From Isoetes taiwanensis (lineage: Eukaryota; Streptophyta; Lycopodiopsida; Isoetales; Isoetaceae): a stretch of DNA of 64,000 bases. Positions 11,374-23,786 of this stretch are shown one piece after another (the stretch's first letter is position 1; every line of letters starts with the position of its first letter). The notes below the pieces were generated by a model. It saw nothing but the letters and a program-made list of their open reading frames with translations, did no database searches and was not told where the DNA came from. The stretch is taken from positions 34,393,166 through 34,457,165 of the forward strand of contig JAJEKV010000003.1 in NCBI GenBank assembly GCA_021234155.1. Reading direction: 5' to 3'. A program made the translations under genes and the position numbers.

Positions 11374-11760
11374 TGGGGCAAGCTGCTTCCGGGTGGTTTT
11401 TAGGGTCCGTGCTCTGGCCCCCCTCTACGTCAAGACACGGCGTAAGGTCCTAGTCGAATCTGACAAGGATAGAGCCTCCGAAACGTAAACCCTATGAGTT
11501 GCCAGGTTCTAGCAGGGTTTGCGTTTTGGGTGCCGAGTTTTGGTCTTTTGCACTTGGGACGTGGCCGATCACATGCAATTGAGAACGCGAAGCAAGGGGA
11601 ATGACGGAATGGTGTTTGGACCTGTACTCCTCCCGTTGTGGTAGTTAGAAGTCAAGGGCCGCTTTTGCAGTAGCAAGACATTCGTAAATTCGTAATAATT
11701 CATAGTACGGACTTAAATTTGATTTTTGTCGCCTAGCTTCCTAAGTCATCGCCAACATAC
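11374..11760 (+). repeat. 1-kb repeat, copy 1, right part
   Basis: Resumes at TGGGGCAAGCTGCTTCC and follows copy 2 to CATCGCCAACATAC (about 11760). Shared blocks include GTCAAGACACGGCG, AAGGTCCTAGTCGAATC and TTTTGCACTTGGGACGTGG. Confidence 0.75.
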
Positions 11761-11879
11761 AAAGCCACTTTCAAAAATTTCGATAAGGTTTAGATCAAAT
11801 AGTTTGCATTAGAACGGTCCCGGCAGGAGTCGAAGCCGCACACTTTCCCAAGTCAAACAAGGCCGGACCTTGCAAGGCC

Positions 11880-12861
11880 TCCTCATTAGAGGGGAGAGTC
11901 CAACCCCGTGAGGGCGAGCCCCCCAAAGCTTCCCGAGGCCCTTTCTCGGCAAATGCTCACGGGGGCGACGCCAAAGACCACAATCCCATCTCTCGCCCTC
12001 AGATCCCACCGCTGAAGCCTTTGTTCAAGGAACCCGGTTCGAGAAGGTGCAAAAATCCAACATCCGTCCGGAGAACATATCAAACCGCTGGGCGCCCCGC
12101 TGGGCGGCGCTTGTAGAAACCAAAGTGTTTTGTCATTCGGACATTGCAGAGGTTCAAATGGCTATTCACCTTGGCCACATCGTCCTAAATGCCAAAATTA
12201 CCCTAGGGACCAAGTTACACTGGGCTTTGCAAAAGAAAGAAAACACTTACATACGCATTACATTGCGGTATTCAACAGCCACCTCCTAGGCCAATTGACT
12301 ACGAAAGTGTGTTGCACATGAGATAGTTTGGCGCTTCTTCGATAAGGGGTGGGCTTCGCCACAAAACTTGGTCCCTAGGGCAATGTCGACGCTTAGAGTC
12401 CATTGGCGAGACAGATCACGGTTCCTCGAGAGGGAAGTTGCCCGTCCGTCCGCCAAAATCGGAGAGGACTTTGGGGCAAGCTACTTCGGTGGTTTTTTTA
12501 GGGTCCGCGCTCGGCATCAACACCCCCCTCGCGTCAAGACATGGCGCAAGGTCCTAGTCGAATCGACAAGGATAGAGCTTAAAACATAAACCCTATGAGT
12601 TGCCGTGTTCTAGCGGTTTGCATTTTGGGTGCAGAGTTTTGGTCTTTTGCACTTGGGACGTGGCGATCACATGCAGTTGAGAACGCCAAGCAAGGGGAAC
12701 CCACGGAATGGAGTTTGGACCTGCACTCCTCCGTTGTGGCGCTTAGAAGTCAAGGGCCGCTTTTGCAAGAGCAAGACATTCGTAAATTCGTAATTAATGC
12801 ATAGTACGAACTTAAATTCTGATTTTTTGTCAGCTAGCTTCCTAAGTCATCGCCAACATAC
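11880..12861 (+). repeat. 1-kb repeat, copy 2, uninterrupted
   Basis: About 980 bp from CCTCATTAGAGG to GCCAACATAC, in direct orientation to the split copy 1 and separated from its end by only ~120 bp. It serves as the empty-site reference for the 8.1-kb transposon. Short ORFs in it are not shared in frame between copies. The unit could be one period of a tandem repeat or a terminal repeat of an unusual element. Neither copy shows clear TG..CA ends. Confidence 0.75.
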
Positions 12862-14390
12862 AGGCATGTTGAGATAAACTACATCTTCGCATGTTGGTAG
12901 GGTATTAGTTCTCATAGCAGGGGACAAAATTAAAAAAATATATATACAAGTCTTTGTACTATGATGGACTGTATCAAGTTGAGTGGACATTTGTGGTCAA
13001 AATTTTTGTGAGAGTAATTTACAATAAAGTCAGGCTAAATTTGAATTAAATCGGAGTTGTTCATTACGAGTATTTGTTTAAAGGAATGTAGACAATCTAT
13101 CGTATGGACCAACCCATCAAAATTGACAGTCAATTTTATAGTGAAAGACAAAGCAAGGCCAAAGTTCAATCAAAATCAACTTCAAACATAAAAGTCAATA
13201 AAAAGTGAAAATCAAACGCAAAGGTAAAGTCAAATGTGAACTCAAGTTCATACATAACATCTATATCAAATCGACAATATGTGTTTTATAGAATGTACAC
13301 AACGGATTTGTATGTGGCAACATAAAAAGTCAAGGCTAAGATTGCCTAAGATTTCAAGCGTTTAAAGATATTTTATATTTCCTTAGATTTTTCTAGATCC
13401 ATGTTCTCTATATAGAATCTTCAAGATTCTTGTGAGTGTTATTTTTTTGTTATCAACTGTCTATAGGTTACCTGTAAAAGAGTGAGAATTTAGAGATTGT
13501 CATAGTTGAATTCCTTCAAAAGAGTGTGAATTGTAGAGACAGTCATAAGTTATATTCCTCTGCTTTATTATAGGTTTCCCAAGATTCTATAAGATTCTTT
13601 GACGTTTTCTAAGGTACCATTCAGATTCCACATTATGCTATAAATATTCCTCAATATTCTATAGACAACCCCTTAAATATCCTTTAGGTTCCGTACAAAA
13701 CACATCCAATATAGAAGATTTATCTCTATTCACCTAAGGTGCCCCTAGATTCTCCAATGTCCCCTTAAGATTCCATTAGACTCCTAAAAATCAATTGGTG
13801 AAAGATCGGGTCAATCCTCAAGTCAACATCTGTCAAATCCTAGTTAGCATGCTTCCCTCTAGAATATATTTAGATTCCTATTAGATTCCATCTAGATTGA
13901 TTGGAGTAAGACCTTAGAATCCCTCATCAAGAATAAGATTTCTGGAAGATCTGCATCAATTGTCTGGAAAATAACCACGACAGGCATTTGAATGCAATGT
14001 TGGTGCTGTATATGCACTTCCATTGTATGAGTAGTTCGACGATGAAGTCTAATGGGAAGATTGCATATTGCACCATCTAAACGGAGGAATTCAAATTTCA
14101 ATGGGTAGATTACATATGAATGTGCCATGTTCAAATTTAAACTCATGGGGCAAGAAACATGAAGAAATGCATTGATGTGCTTTTGATAGATATATTGAGG
14201 TTTTCATTTTATTTCATTTTTTAATGTCCCCTTTTGTGGTATCTATCAAGTGATTATTAATGTTCTTTGTCATAAGCTCACAACATTTTATGAGGACAAC
14301 CTTCGTGGCATTAGATTATAAATTTCAACTTACGATTCTCTCATAATATTACATTCACAATTTTTGTAAATGCAAAGATTATAAATTTCA
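12862..14390. other. AT-rich spacer with simple motif repetition
   Basis: No gene. 13120-13260 repeats AAAGTCAA-like words; 13370-13900 repeats AGATTCC/AGATTCT words, with two copies of AAAAGAGTGTGAATT-type sequence at about 13479 and 13519. This looks like decayed satellite or transposon subterminal DNA. Confidence 0.4.
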
Positions 14391-17331
14391 CTAATGCGCA
14401 TTGCTACGGGTTTAAAAAGCTTGCAATTTAAGCTCCACATGACACATATACCGGTTAACACAAAAACTTATGTTGCCTATCTTGCTAGAACTTGCAACTA
14501 ACAATATTTGTTAAATGCAGGAAGAAGATGACAAAATTCTTTGCTAATTTTCAATTCAAAGGCATGAGTTTAATCTTGTACCTAAGACGACGTTCAGTAA
14601 GGACTTATCCAATACCACATTGATATCTCACACTCAATATCTTAAACAATATGAATCTTAAGCCTAGAATGACAACTTCTATAATCCCTCGCTTTTCAGT
14701 TCATGTCAATGAACAATTATTTTACTTGCAAACTCTTGCATATAGAGTAAGCTAACCTTAAGACTACAAAAATCGTGGCTCGAAGCAAGAAAAAACCACT
14801 ATAGACATGTTGAATTGCGATGAACACCAAAATACAAACAAAAGAGTTCTCACAATAAAGTGTAAACTCTAAGCAAGAAATAACCCGTCCACAATTTGCT
14901 ATGCCATAAGCATGCTCATTTCCTACTCCATTAGAAATTGAGAAGCAAAATGTACCTCTCCTCTTGTTCTGGCATCAACCTACGAAGACGCTCTCTTTCT
15001 TGGAGCTCCAGAAACTTTTCCCGACTAAGAGGTCTCTCATTGCAGGCCTAGATGTTGGCATAAGGCCACTGAGTCTCACAAGAAGTCACAGTTATATGAC
15101 TACAAAATGAACTTCACCTCAGAAAAACTGGAGGGAGAATCTCCAATGTCATACATTAGCTGTGCATGGATGCTCCAACAAAGAAAGGAGGCATAAATGG
15201 TGAAATACCATATGGTACTGGAGTATCGTATCTTCCATACATTCCATCACCATATCCAAGGGTGATCAATCCCTTGCAAGACGGTCTGGAGAACCACAAA
15301 CATAACCGGTATATGTGTCATCGATGTGTGAAGATGAATCTGTTGAGCCATCGATGGACCTTGCCAAAACATCTCAGGAGCATATGACGACATTGGATTC
15401 ATTGGTACACCTGCAATATCAGTCCAAACATGAAACACACAACCAGATTCTGCTGTTCTGCCAACTTAAATACTGAACTAACATAAATTCCAGCATAGCT
15501 TGCCCAAGTTCTAAGTCAAGAACAAAACTAAAGCTATTCTAAACTGCCTTTTTCCCTACTTCAGCCCAGCTGGATAAACAGGCTTAGTGCTGAAAATAAG
15601 GATAAGGATATGTGTGTCTCTTGTGGAAACATGATATTACAAATGAATCAAAAGCACGAACTTTTACCAAAAGATATGTGCAGTGCAGAACCTAGCCTTC
15701 CGCATCAAGAACCAGCAAAGAATAAGCTTTACAAATACCGAAAACCGACCTTGTATGTAAGGGAAATCGGGATCATCGGTAGCACTTCATCAAACGCCTG
15801 AAAGGACTTTGAATAATATGCATTGCATGTAAAAAACCTTATGCCTTGCAAAATGCCACTATTAATGGCAGCAACTGAGTTAACCCTTTCTGGCACTTAT
15901 TTTGCTGATCCATTATACCTTTGAAAACATCATCTCTTCTCGTGGTACAAAAAAAATTCTGCGAGCAAAATTCTTACTGTACCATTCTAGATTCTTGACA
16001 AATATAGAGGCAATCCAGAAAAGTTGCATCGATGCCATTCTATACAAACATAACAAAACTTGTTCAAGAATGTGACAAAATTTGCAATCTATTCTTCCGC
16101 TTATTCCCTTGAATGGAATGCACACATATATAAAGCATAAACAACTATCCAAGAACAAAGGAATTTTCAGGAGATACCTTTTCTACAAGGCCAAAATTGT
16201 TGAGAACATATAAACTCACTTTTAGCTCTTGAGACCATCCAAAGATTAGGAAGGGAAGCTTGACATCAAAATGTAATTATCCATGCCTCCTTTGAATGGA
16301 AAAGATGAAGAACTTAGAAATGGCATCAAGAATGGGTTTCCAAAAAGTTCCATGCGACAAATACTTGGCCATCTAGCGAAGAAAAAAACCATATCCTTGA
16401 TAACCGAGATATTCAAACTCAAGCAAAGGATCGCAGATATGAATCGCATAGGCGGCACATAGCTTTTGCAATTTTAAGGTAACTTTAATAGGTGGATATT
16501 TTACCATCAACACATAGTTGAAAACATCCCTCATGGATAGTTTTAGTTGGAACTAAACATGATCCGCCATCTACAAATATATTGACTTTACTTGCTAAAA
16601 GCATTGCACGGTATTTGTATCTCAACGTGGTTATTCTATCATGGGAAGTTGGTTAAGCTTCCATTTTGTTACTAAATCCCTGCTTTATAATTAAACCTTG
16701 CTTTATCACTTAAAAATCTTGGCCCTTTGGGCCGGACCACCGAGAACATACCGCATGAATGTCTCATCCCTCGAGATGGGTGCCCTAAATCTTAAATACG
16801 AACCCAATGAGCGTGAAAACCGAAAACCCAAGGGAAGTGGATGTCAACAAACTTTGCATCTCGCTCATGAAACATCAACGCTTGATCAAAAGTACTATGC
16901 TCACATCTTGAAAACACATGAAACAAAAACATGAAAAGTTTGCCCATCTTAAAAGAATCCACTTTGTTGAACAAAAAGGGCCACATGCTCGCAGAAAAAC
17001 CCTATAGAATCAAGTAAACATGAACATTAAACTTGAAAACGCTTCCTATTCATAATTTCTCAATCTTGTAAATCAAAAATATAAATTGAAGATCAAGAAT
17101 GAGTTCCCGGCTCTGTTCTTGCAAAGATGAAAAGAAATATGAAGATGCGCATCGAGGAGGAGCTTCTAGCTCGGTGCTATTTTCCCGCCTTAACTAACCC
17201 TAGCAAAAAAAAAAACCATGTTATTTTAAAGAATGTGACGTGGCATCATCTCCTCCATTGATTTCATCAAATCTGGGCCGCCCAAATTAGGGCTGGGTCC
17301 AACACTTACACAATAACATTATAATATAGGA
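14391..17331 (-). mobile_element. Helitron C, about 2.9 kb (3' end tentative)
   Basis: The 5' end at 17331 reads TCCTATATTATAATG on the minus strand. It is followed by a subterminal block (CCAGCCCTAATTTGGGC, CAGATTTGATG) shared with other Helitrons here. The likely 3' end at 14391 has CCCGTAGCAATGCGCATTAG|T, which resembles plant Helitron tails but lacks the second hairpin arm and has TTAG in place of CTAG. The interior holds no recognisable gene. A segment at 16490-16660 matches 17825-18000 in the neighbouring Helitron B. Confidence 0.5.
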
Positions 17332-17332
17332 C
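17331..17332 (-). other. Tail-to-head Helitron junction (B|C)
   Basis: On the minus strand CTAG, the last four bases of Helitron B, is followed without any intervening base by TCCTATATTATAATG, the first bases of Helitron C. Because every inserted Helitron has A|TC at its start, its own 5' boundary is a legal A|T target for the next insertion. Confidence 0.8.
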
Positions 17333-18003
17333 TAGAAAAATGCCAACTAAGTTGGATGAGCATAAGTTGAGAATTCTTGTAGTCCGACACCTTCAATTAT
17401 AAACATATAGACTTCATCTATTAATTGTCAAGCATTTCATCTATAGAATTAGAATTAGGAATGCAATGCAAAATTATCTGTCCATCCTTCCTCCTCAAGA
17501 GATTGCATATTTATTTCAGAAGAAGTGTTAGCGAGTCAAAGAAAAGATTCCATTGCTCTACTTTGATTTATATTCACACGTCTAATACATTTATGTCTAT
17601 GTTGGCGCACTATCACTTGATGCATGTTGATTCAAAAAAGAAAGGGAATCTTTGTATTCTATCCAAGATTGTTTATCTAGAGATTTACAATACATATTAT
17701 TAGACATAAAAAAAGTGCATGTTTATTTTCTATTAGTCATTGTTGTGATTGCATCTTGATCCTCTTTTCTTAACATATATAATGCAGATGCCATTTCTGT
17801 TTGATTGATCCTAATATTTTTTTATATAATGGATATTTTACCATCATCCTAATATTTTTTCCCCAACAAAAATTTGGGGGATAGTTTTTTGAAAAAGAAA
17901 AAATGATCTGCCATAAGAAATAAATTGACTTTACTTCTGCTAAAAGCATTGCCTGGTTTTTGAATCTCAACGTGGTTATTCTATCATGGGAAGTTTCAAA
18001 GCT

Positions 18004-18275
18004 TCACCAAATCGCTTTCAGAAATGCGCTATCCACATTCTGGAGCCGATTTACGACCAAGCCTTCGAAGGGGCTGGTTTTATTCTGTTTTGTGATTCCG
18101 GCAACGAGGGCTTCAGAAATATATGAAGCAAGCCTCTGCATCTGGCTGCCGATGTTGAGGACCAGGTGATTGAGCTGCGAGAAAAAAAGCCCTGCCATTT
18201 GCATATTATCCTGCGAAGCAGCCTCTGCAAAATGGGGCAATACAAGCAAGAGGAAGCATGCCGAAATTTTTTCAA
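18004..18275 (-). pseudogene. Captured GRAS transcription factor fragment
   Basis: The minus-strand ORF (18004-18249) reads ...HFAEAASQDNMQMAGLFFSQ then LNHLVLNIGSQMQRLASYIS and EALVAGI. This matches the start of the GRAS domain (leucine heptad region I: CAEA...N...A...L.QL..L....G...QR.A.YF.EAL..R). The rest of the GRAS domain (VHIID, PFYRE, SAW) is missing. GRAS proteins are plant transcription regulators; this piece cannot function. It lies near the 3' end of Helitron B in the Helitron's own orientation, the usual setting for gene capture. Confidence 0.7.
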
Positions 18276-19977
18276 CAGGGCCCAGGTTTACCCAATGGGT
18301 GGTTTTTTGTTTCTGCTAATTCTAGTCTCATTTCCGGTGACTCTGGAGAACCGGTCCCATTAGCTTCCCAAGGTGGACGAATTTTGTGAGGCAAATAAAT
18401 GCATTTTGTGTCGAGTAGGCAAGCCCTAATCCGCATGCATTTGTCGCTGTAGAGGAGAAATGAGATGCAAGCTTCCCTCTTTTTTTTTTCGGTTAAATCA
18501 GTTACAGAGATTTCGAAGCTAGAGGAGCTGGAAAATTACACTGGATTCTTACGCTTTGGGCTCGAAGCAAGCTTTCTCCTTCGGGACTCAGTTTGGTTGT
18601 CAACTGGAACTGAAACCCTTCTATTTTTTTTTTACAGAAATTAAAGCTCTGGTTATGGCCGCTAATAAGCAATGCTAAGGGACTCTTGTGCTTCTCGTTT
18701 TGATTTAAAACATTGCACTCTTGCAGGGCATCTGGATTTGATATCTATATCAAGGACATCGCTTCTGCTATACACAGCTTTGCCAGATTTGATCATGCCG
18801 ACAGAGAAAATGGTAAGCCCAAAACTGTTGTGCTTCGGATCTTTTTGTTGTGGGTTTTTCTGCAACTCCAGTTCCGACACATGAGGGTTTGAAATTTTGC
18901 CCACAAACTGGGGCTTGTGTGCCATGATTTGTAAGGCCCATGGAACTGATTTGTAGACCCCAAAACAGGGGCTTGGTCTGCAGCATTTAGGCAGATCCCT
19001 GAAATCTTTTCCGACCAAAGGTTTCCCTTGTGCTTTACTGTTTAGAGCGTGGCATTTAGCCCGATGATCACATGCCGGGGTAAGTTGCAAATAGAAAGGC
19101 CTGCAAGCTTCAATTGATGTGTAGTCTTTGTTTTAGATCTTAGGGAATAAATGCTTCGAGCTTAAAATTTCTTAAGAAGGTGGCTTGGCAAGGCCAGTGA
19201 ATTTCTTGCTTGAGGCAACTAAGTTCTTGAACACAGTGAGATTTGTAATAGAAGATTTTTGTGGGATTTGTGAGTACTCTGATCACAGGAGGCAAGTTCC
19301 TCTTTAGTTTTTAAAATGTTTTCGTCTGGCAAATTTCAAATGGGAAATGAGTGGAGCTCTCTCTTCTAAAGACATGCAATTTTCTCTTTGTTGAAAGGGA
19401 TCTCATTATTTTGAAAACATGATTCTTAAGCTGGATTTTATAGCTTGGCTGTAATAAGGACTAGTAGACAGTCAGCTTCAGAAATTTCACTTTTTTATGC
19501 CTGGCAATCCTGAACTATTGTCCTCTCTTTTTGTTTCCCTTTATGTTCTAGCTTTTATTAATGTAGATATGTTATGCCTGTGTATTATGTTTCCAGACAA
19601 TTAAATAATGGTGAGCTTGACTTTTGCTACAATTTCTGCACCAGATCTTGAGGTTGCTAGTGCAAATGATGGTAGGTTGTACGCATTTAGTAAGATACAA
19701 AGCAGGTTGGTAAGATACAAAGCAGGCTGTAAATTTGTCTCGTTAAAACTCTTGCTCTATAAAACCATTTCTAGCCTTAAAATGCTTCTGTTCCCTTCAA
19801 GTATTCTCTCACGTTGAAGATGATGGCAGATGTTTGTCTTGAAAATTGTGTTGTCAATTCAAATGTTTAAAGAAAAGTTAAGGTCATAGGTTAACTTACA
19901 AGGTGGCAACATTTGTGCATTTCATATGATACTGTTATTGCGGCGCATTTGGTAATTGCCACACACTTGCATCATAT
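18276..19977. other. Helitron B interior, unassigned
   Basis: Holds a 142-codon minus-strand frame (18662-19090) with no family I recognise, and T-rich intron-like runs. It may be more of the captured GRAS locus (5' leader or promoter), but nothing proves it. Confidence 0.3.
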
Positions 19978-19980
19978 AGC

Positions 19981-20097
19981 AAGTTCCCTAATCTCTATTA
20001 TGTTGATTGCTTCGTTATATGCATTGTTATGCAAGAATCAAGTTCCCTAATCTCTATTATGTTGATTGCTTCGTTATGTGCATTGTTATGCAAGAAT
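19981..20097. repeat. 59-bp tandem duplication
   Basis: Two head-to-tail copies starting AAGTTCCCTAATCTCTATTA differ at about one base, so the duplication is recent. Confidence 0.9.
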
Positions 20098-20527
20098 GAT
20101 GGGATGTACACCCTAAGTTAGGTTAAACCATCTAGGTCCATTAGTCTGTCGTGTTGCTCATTACAATCGGACACAACCTATGTTTCAAATCTAGTTTGCA
20201 GTGAATAAGTCAAATGGGAAATGATACTGTAAATTTTTTATATGCTAGGTCACATGCATTAGTTTAAGGCATGTACTTTATGGCCACAGTTTAAGGCATT
20301 TGTTCTATGGCTATGGGGTGATGCCATCCAGTTGGTCTATAAAGCTTCTAGCCTTCGACATCACCATATTCATGATATGCAACTTTATCTTTCACAAGCT
20401 CTAAGTGGAGAGCAAAATATAGTATGTTTCCATGATCCAGTCCAAGTAAAAGCACTTTAGGCAATATTTGAAACAATTTAGGTAGCAAGTAACATGCTAT
20501 TTGCAAGAGTTTATTTCTTTGACAGGG

Positions 20528-20650
20528 CATGTATAGACGAGTTGGGGAAGAGAAACATTCGCGGCGGCCATGTATAGACGAGTTGGGGAAGAGAAACGTT
20601 CGCGGCGGCCTTGGCCGCCGAATAAGTTTCTTGTATATCTAACTTTAAAA
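20528..20650. repeat. 41-bp tandem repeat ending in a GC-rich palindrome
   Basis: Two copies of a 41-bp unit (CATGTATAGACGAGTTGGGG ... TTCGCGGCGGC) lead into CGGCGGCCTTGGCCGCCG (20603-20620) and then AATAAGTTTCTTGTAT. The palindrome and its flanks (GAGAAACGTTCG / AAGTTTCTT) recur inverted at 53.6 kb. The GC-rich core is alien to the AT-rich surroundings. Confidence 0.75.
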
Positions 20651-23456
20651 CCAAGAACTCAATAAGAAGATGTTGGAGCAGCTATGCCGTCTTTCAACAA
20701 AGTTGCATATTTGTAATTTTGGGCCATCTACAATAGATTGGTTACTTTTTATCGAGTAAGAAAGGCTTTGAATGTTGTACTAAAAGACCTAATCACTCAT
20801 TGTGCCATTGTGTGCCCAACTTAAAGCACCTAACTGTTCAAAAAGATATGAATTGCAAACAATCATTTTCACCTATCACAGCTTTGAATCCATATGAATC
20901 AGCCCTTTAAAAACTCTATCACAATAGAGTCATTATATATGATGAGTTCAATCCATCCAAATTCTCTATCAAGGAATGCTTTCATGTGATTTGCACTACT
21001 ATAGAGCAAAGATTTCAAGCTTTTACAAAGAAATTCAAAAATAAATATCATCCCTCTCGAGCGATTATGCACAACACCCCTTTCATACCATATTGACTAT
21101 TTCCTCCTCTCAGAAATGAATAACTTGTAAGTCGAAAAGCACATTTAGTTCATCACTTGAAGAGACCTATTGCAGTAGCACATCTCTGCCGTGGATTAGA
21201 TGTAAAGGAAAATAAAATTGGCTTTTGGTTTTAGTTCTCATCTTGGCATTCTTGGCTTTCTCTATGGGGTTTTTCTTCAACAATGGCATCCAAAAACAAT
21301 GGCATTCTTGGCTTTCTCTATGGGGTTTTTCTGCTCCAGTGGAACTTCTTAAGAGCAATTTAACTGAAAAGTACAAACCCCAAAAGCAATATGACAATAT
21401 TAAAAGCAATATGACAACTTGAGGGGTCAGAAAACATTACCTTTTGGCAAATGATTCTCAATTCCTTGTTTGAAAAAAGCATGTCAAAGTTGCATAATAT
21501 TATATTCACATTGAAATCAAAAGCCACCCTCTTAGTACTATGACGAAAAGAAATGCATCACTCACAATGCAAATAAACCAAATAAAGGCACATCAAGAAT
21601 CATAGCTAGATTCTTCTGCAAAATTTGTCATGTTTCAGAAATTCAATCGGTTAGATGGAAGGCATTTCATATTGTAGTATCCACCAAAACCAAAACCGTA
21701 GAAGGCCTTAAAGCATGTATCGAATCAAAATCCCCCTTCAAAATTGTAAGACACTGCCTCTCTCCTGCTAAGCCACATGCACCGATTGGTCCTATGTTTC
21801 CACCTACTATGCTAGCTACTTGAATAGTGCAAACATCAATCTAGTAAGGTTCACCTAAGGTAAACGTCAAGCTGGAAAATCCCCACTTTACACGTTTTCC
21901 CACGTATGATGTCTGTTTTGCTGTGAAATAATCATACCCAATTTTTTCTGCCATAAAGTTAATATCAGAATTCTCTTTCCATCTCAACATCCCACATCCA
22001 TCATTTAAATAAACTCTAAGTTAAAATCTACATACTTGTAATGCATAATTACATCCAAGAGTAGGATAGTAGCTATTTAAGCTTCAAAAACACAACCATT
22101 TCCTACAGGTTTCAAGCACAAATCGATTTGTAAGCATCAGAGTGTGTTGGATGATAGAGCAATCGCTTCCACACCAAGATCCACACCACAAAATCCCCGC
22201 CGATGCTAAATGTTAGTCACCAGCAAAAAATAATAATACTTGAAATGAACAACACTAACTTCCACCAAGCTCTCATCACAAACACATCATTTACAGCTAG
22301 ACATAAAAGCGCATCCCCACTTTACTTTCAATTCGATAGACTTTACAAAAATGCCAGAAAGATGTTTCCAAGAGCAAGTAGATGTACCTTCAAATGAATT
22401 AAGTTGAGAATGAGAAACATGACATTAGCCACAGCTTAAAGCGCTGCCTGGATGCAAAGCTGGCTGAGCTCTATACCTGCTCGAGTGCTGCATATTTTGT
22501 GCTTCAGGCCTGCAACACTTCTAACAAGAATGAGTAAATCATTGGGTGCCCATGCAAATCCGGGTGCCCATGCTCCAAATCCATCCGGGTGCCATAAATT
22601 TTGTCAAGAAGACAAATTGAGAGATCAACATAATAGCAATTTTTTAGGGGCCAGTAATTGGCAGATGCATAAAACGATCTGACTAACAAAAATACAAAGG
22701 AAGAATGCCAATTATATACTTGAAAAGTCCCATCTTTCTAGCTTTTAGAACTGTTTTACGACCAACTTTAAGTCTATCACCTGTAATTACCGCAAACTGC
22801 AATTTGAGACATTGTGCATTATGTGAAACTGTGCTACAATAAAAATGAAGATACTTCTTGCTACGCAATCAATTCAAATGGGAAACTACGTGCATTTAAT
22901 GTACAATAGCAAAAATAAGAACATAATATAGTAGAAGCATCTGGCCTAAATGTCTATTGCCTGCCTAAATGTTTCTATATGCTGCATAGCCCAAAACCCT
23001 GGAAATTTTTTAGACCACAGGGAATTGAACCCTGCTCTGAGCACCAGCTACCGCGTCAAGAAGAGTTGTAGAATAAAGCAGAAGTAGAAGGCTAATGAAG
23101 AAGCATTTCTTCATGAAGTAAATGAGATCTCATGGATCTGCTCCAGACAACTATGCTCATGCTTTGCTGACAAAAAAACATCTTCTGCCCTTTCTGATTC
23201 TACCATTTAATTGCTTTGCTTGTATAAAAGCTGTTTAGGCATCAAAAGCCTATCGAAGATCCAAGCAGGAGATACCAGCATTACAATCACTACACATGGA
23301 TTTGAGGAGTCTTAACGGAATTGAAAGCCATGATGTTTGTGACAATATGCATCAATCTGGGAAAGACAGTAGTACAAAACTCTTTCACAGACTATTTTCA
23401 GTGTGGGCAACAGGTGAGAAGAAGATAGTTGTTACATTAGCTTTCCCATCCTTGTC
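20651..23456. other. Helitron B interior, no recognisable gene
   Basis: AT-rich DNA. A ~35-bp duplication (CATTCTTGGCTTTCTCTATG) occurs at about 21245 and 21303. At 23010-23060 the minus strand has a tRNA-like word order (GGTAGCTGGTGCTCAGAGC then GGGTTCAATTCCC), which may be a tRNA-derived SINE head or chance. A leader or coding piece of an unknown gene is possible around 23280-23480. Confidence 0.3.
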
Positions 23457-23786
23457 GTTGTACCAGTTTGTTATATGATAGGAAAAATACAATCTTTTGC
23501 CAACATAACGAGGATTCATATTGACGATGAGACATATTTTACCTGGAGCTGTTAGGGCAAAACGTGGCAATGACAAATCCTTCGTTGCCCTAAATACCTT
23601 GTAACGACCATGGCTGTTGTACCAGTTTGCTAGATGACAGGAAAAATACAATCTTTTGCCAATTATAACAGAGATTCGTATTGAGGATGAGATATATTTT
23701 ACCTGGAGCTGCTATGGCAGAACGTGGCAACGACAAATCCTTGTAGGCCTTTCGTTGTCCTAAATACCTTGTAACAACCATGGCTG
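23457..23786. repeat. ~160-bp direct tandem duplication
   Basis: Two copies, each starting GTACCAGTTTG and containing AATACAATCTTTTGCCAA and TTTTACCTGGAGCTG, end at CCTTGTAACRACCATGGCTG. They differ at roughly one base in ten and by a small insertion in the second copy. Confidence 0.85.

Noticed and set aside
23010-23060. tRNA gene on the minus strand
   Set aside because: Has a B-box-like GGTTCAATTCC and A-box-like words, but the cloverleaf and acceptor stem do not form. At most a SINE head.
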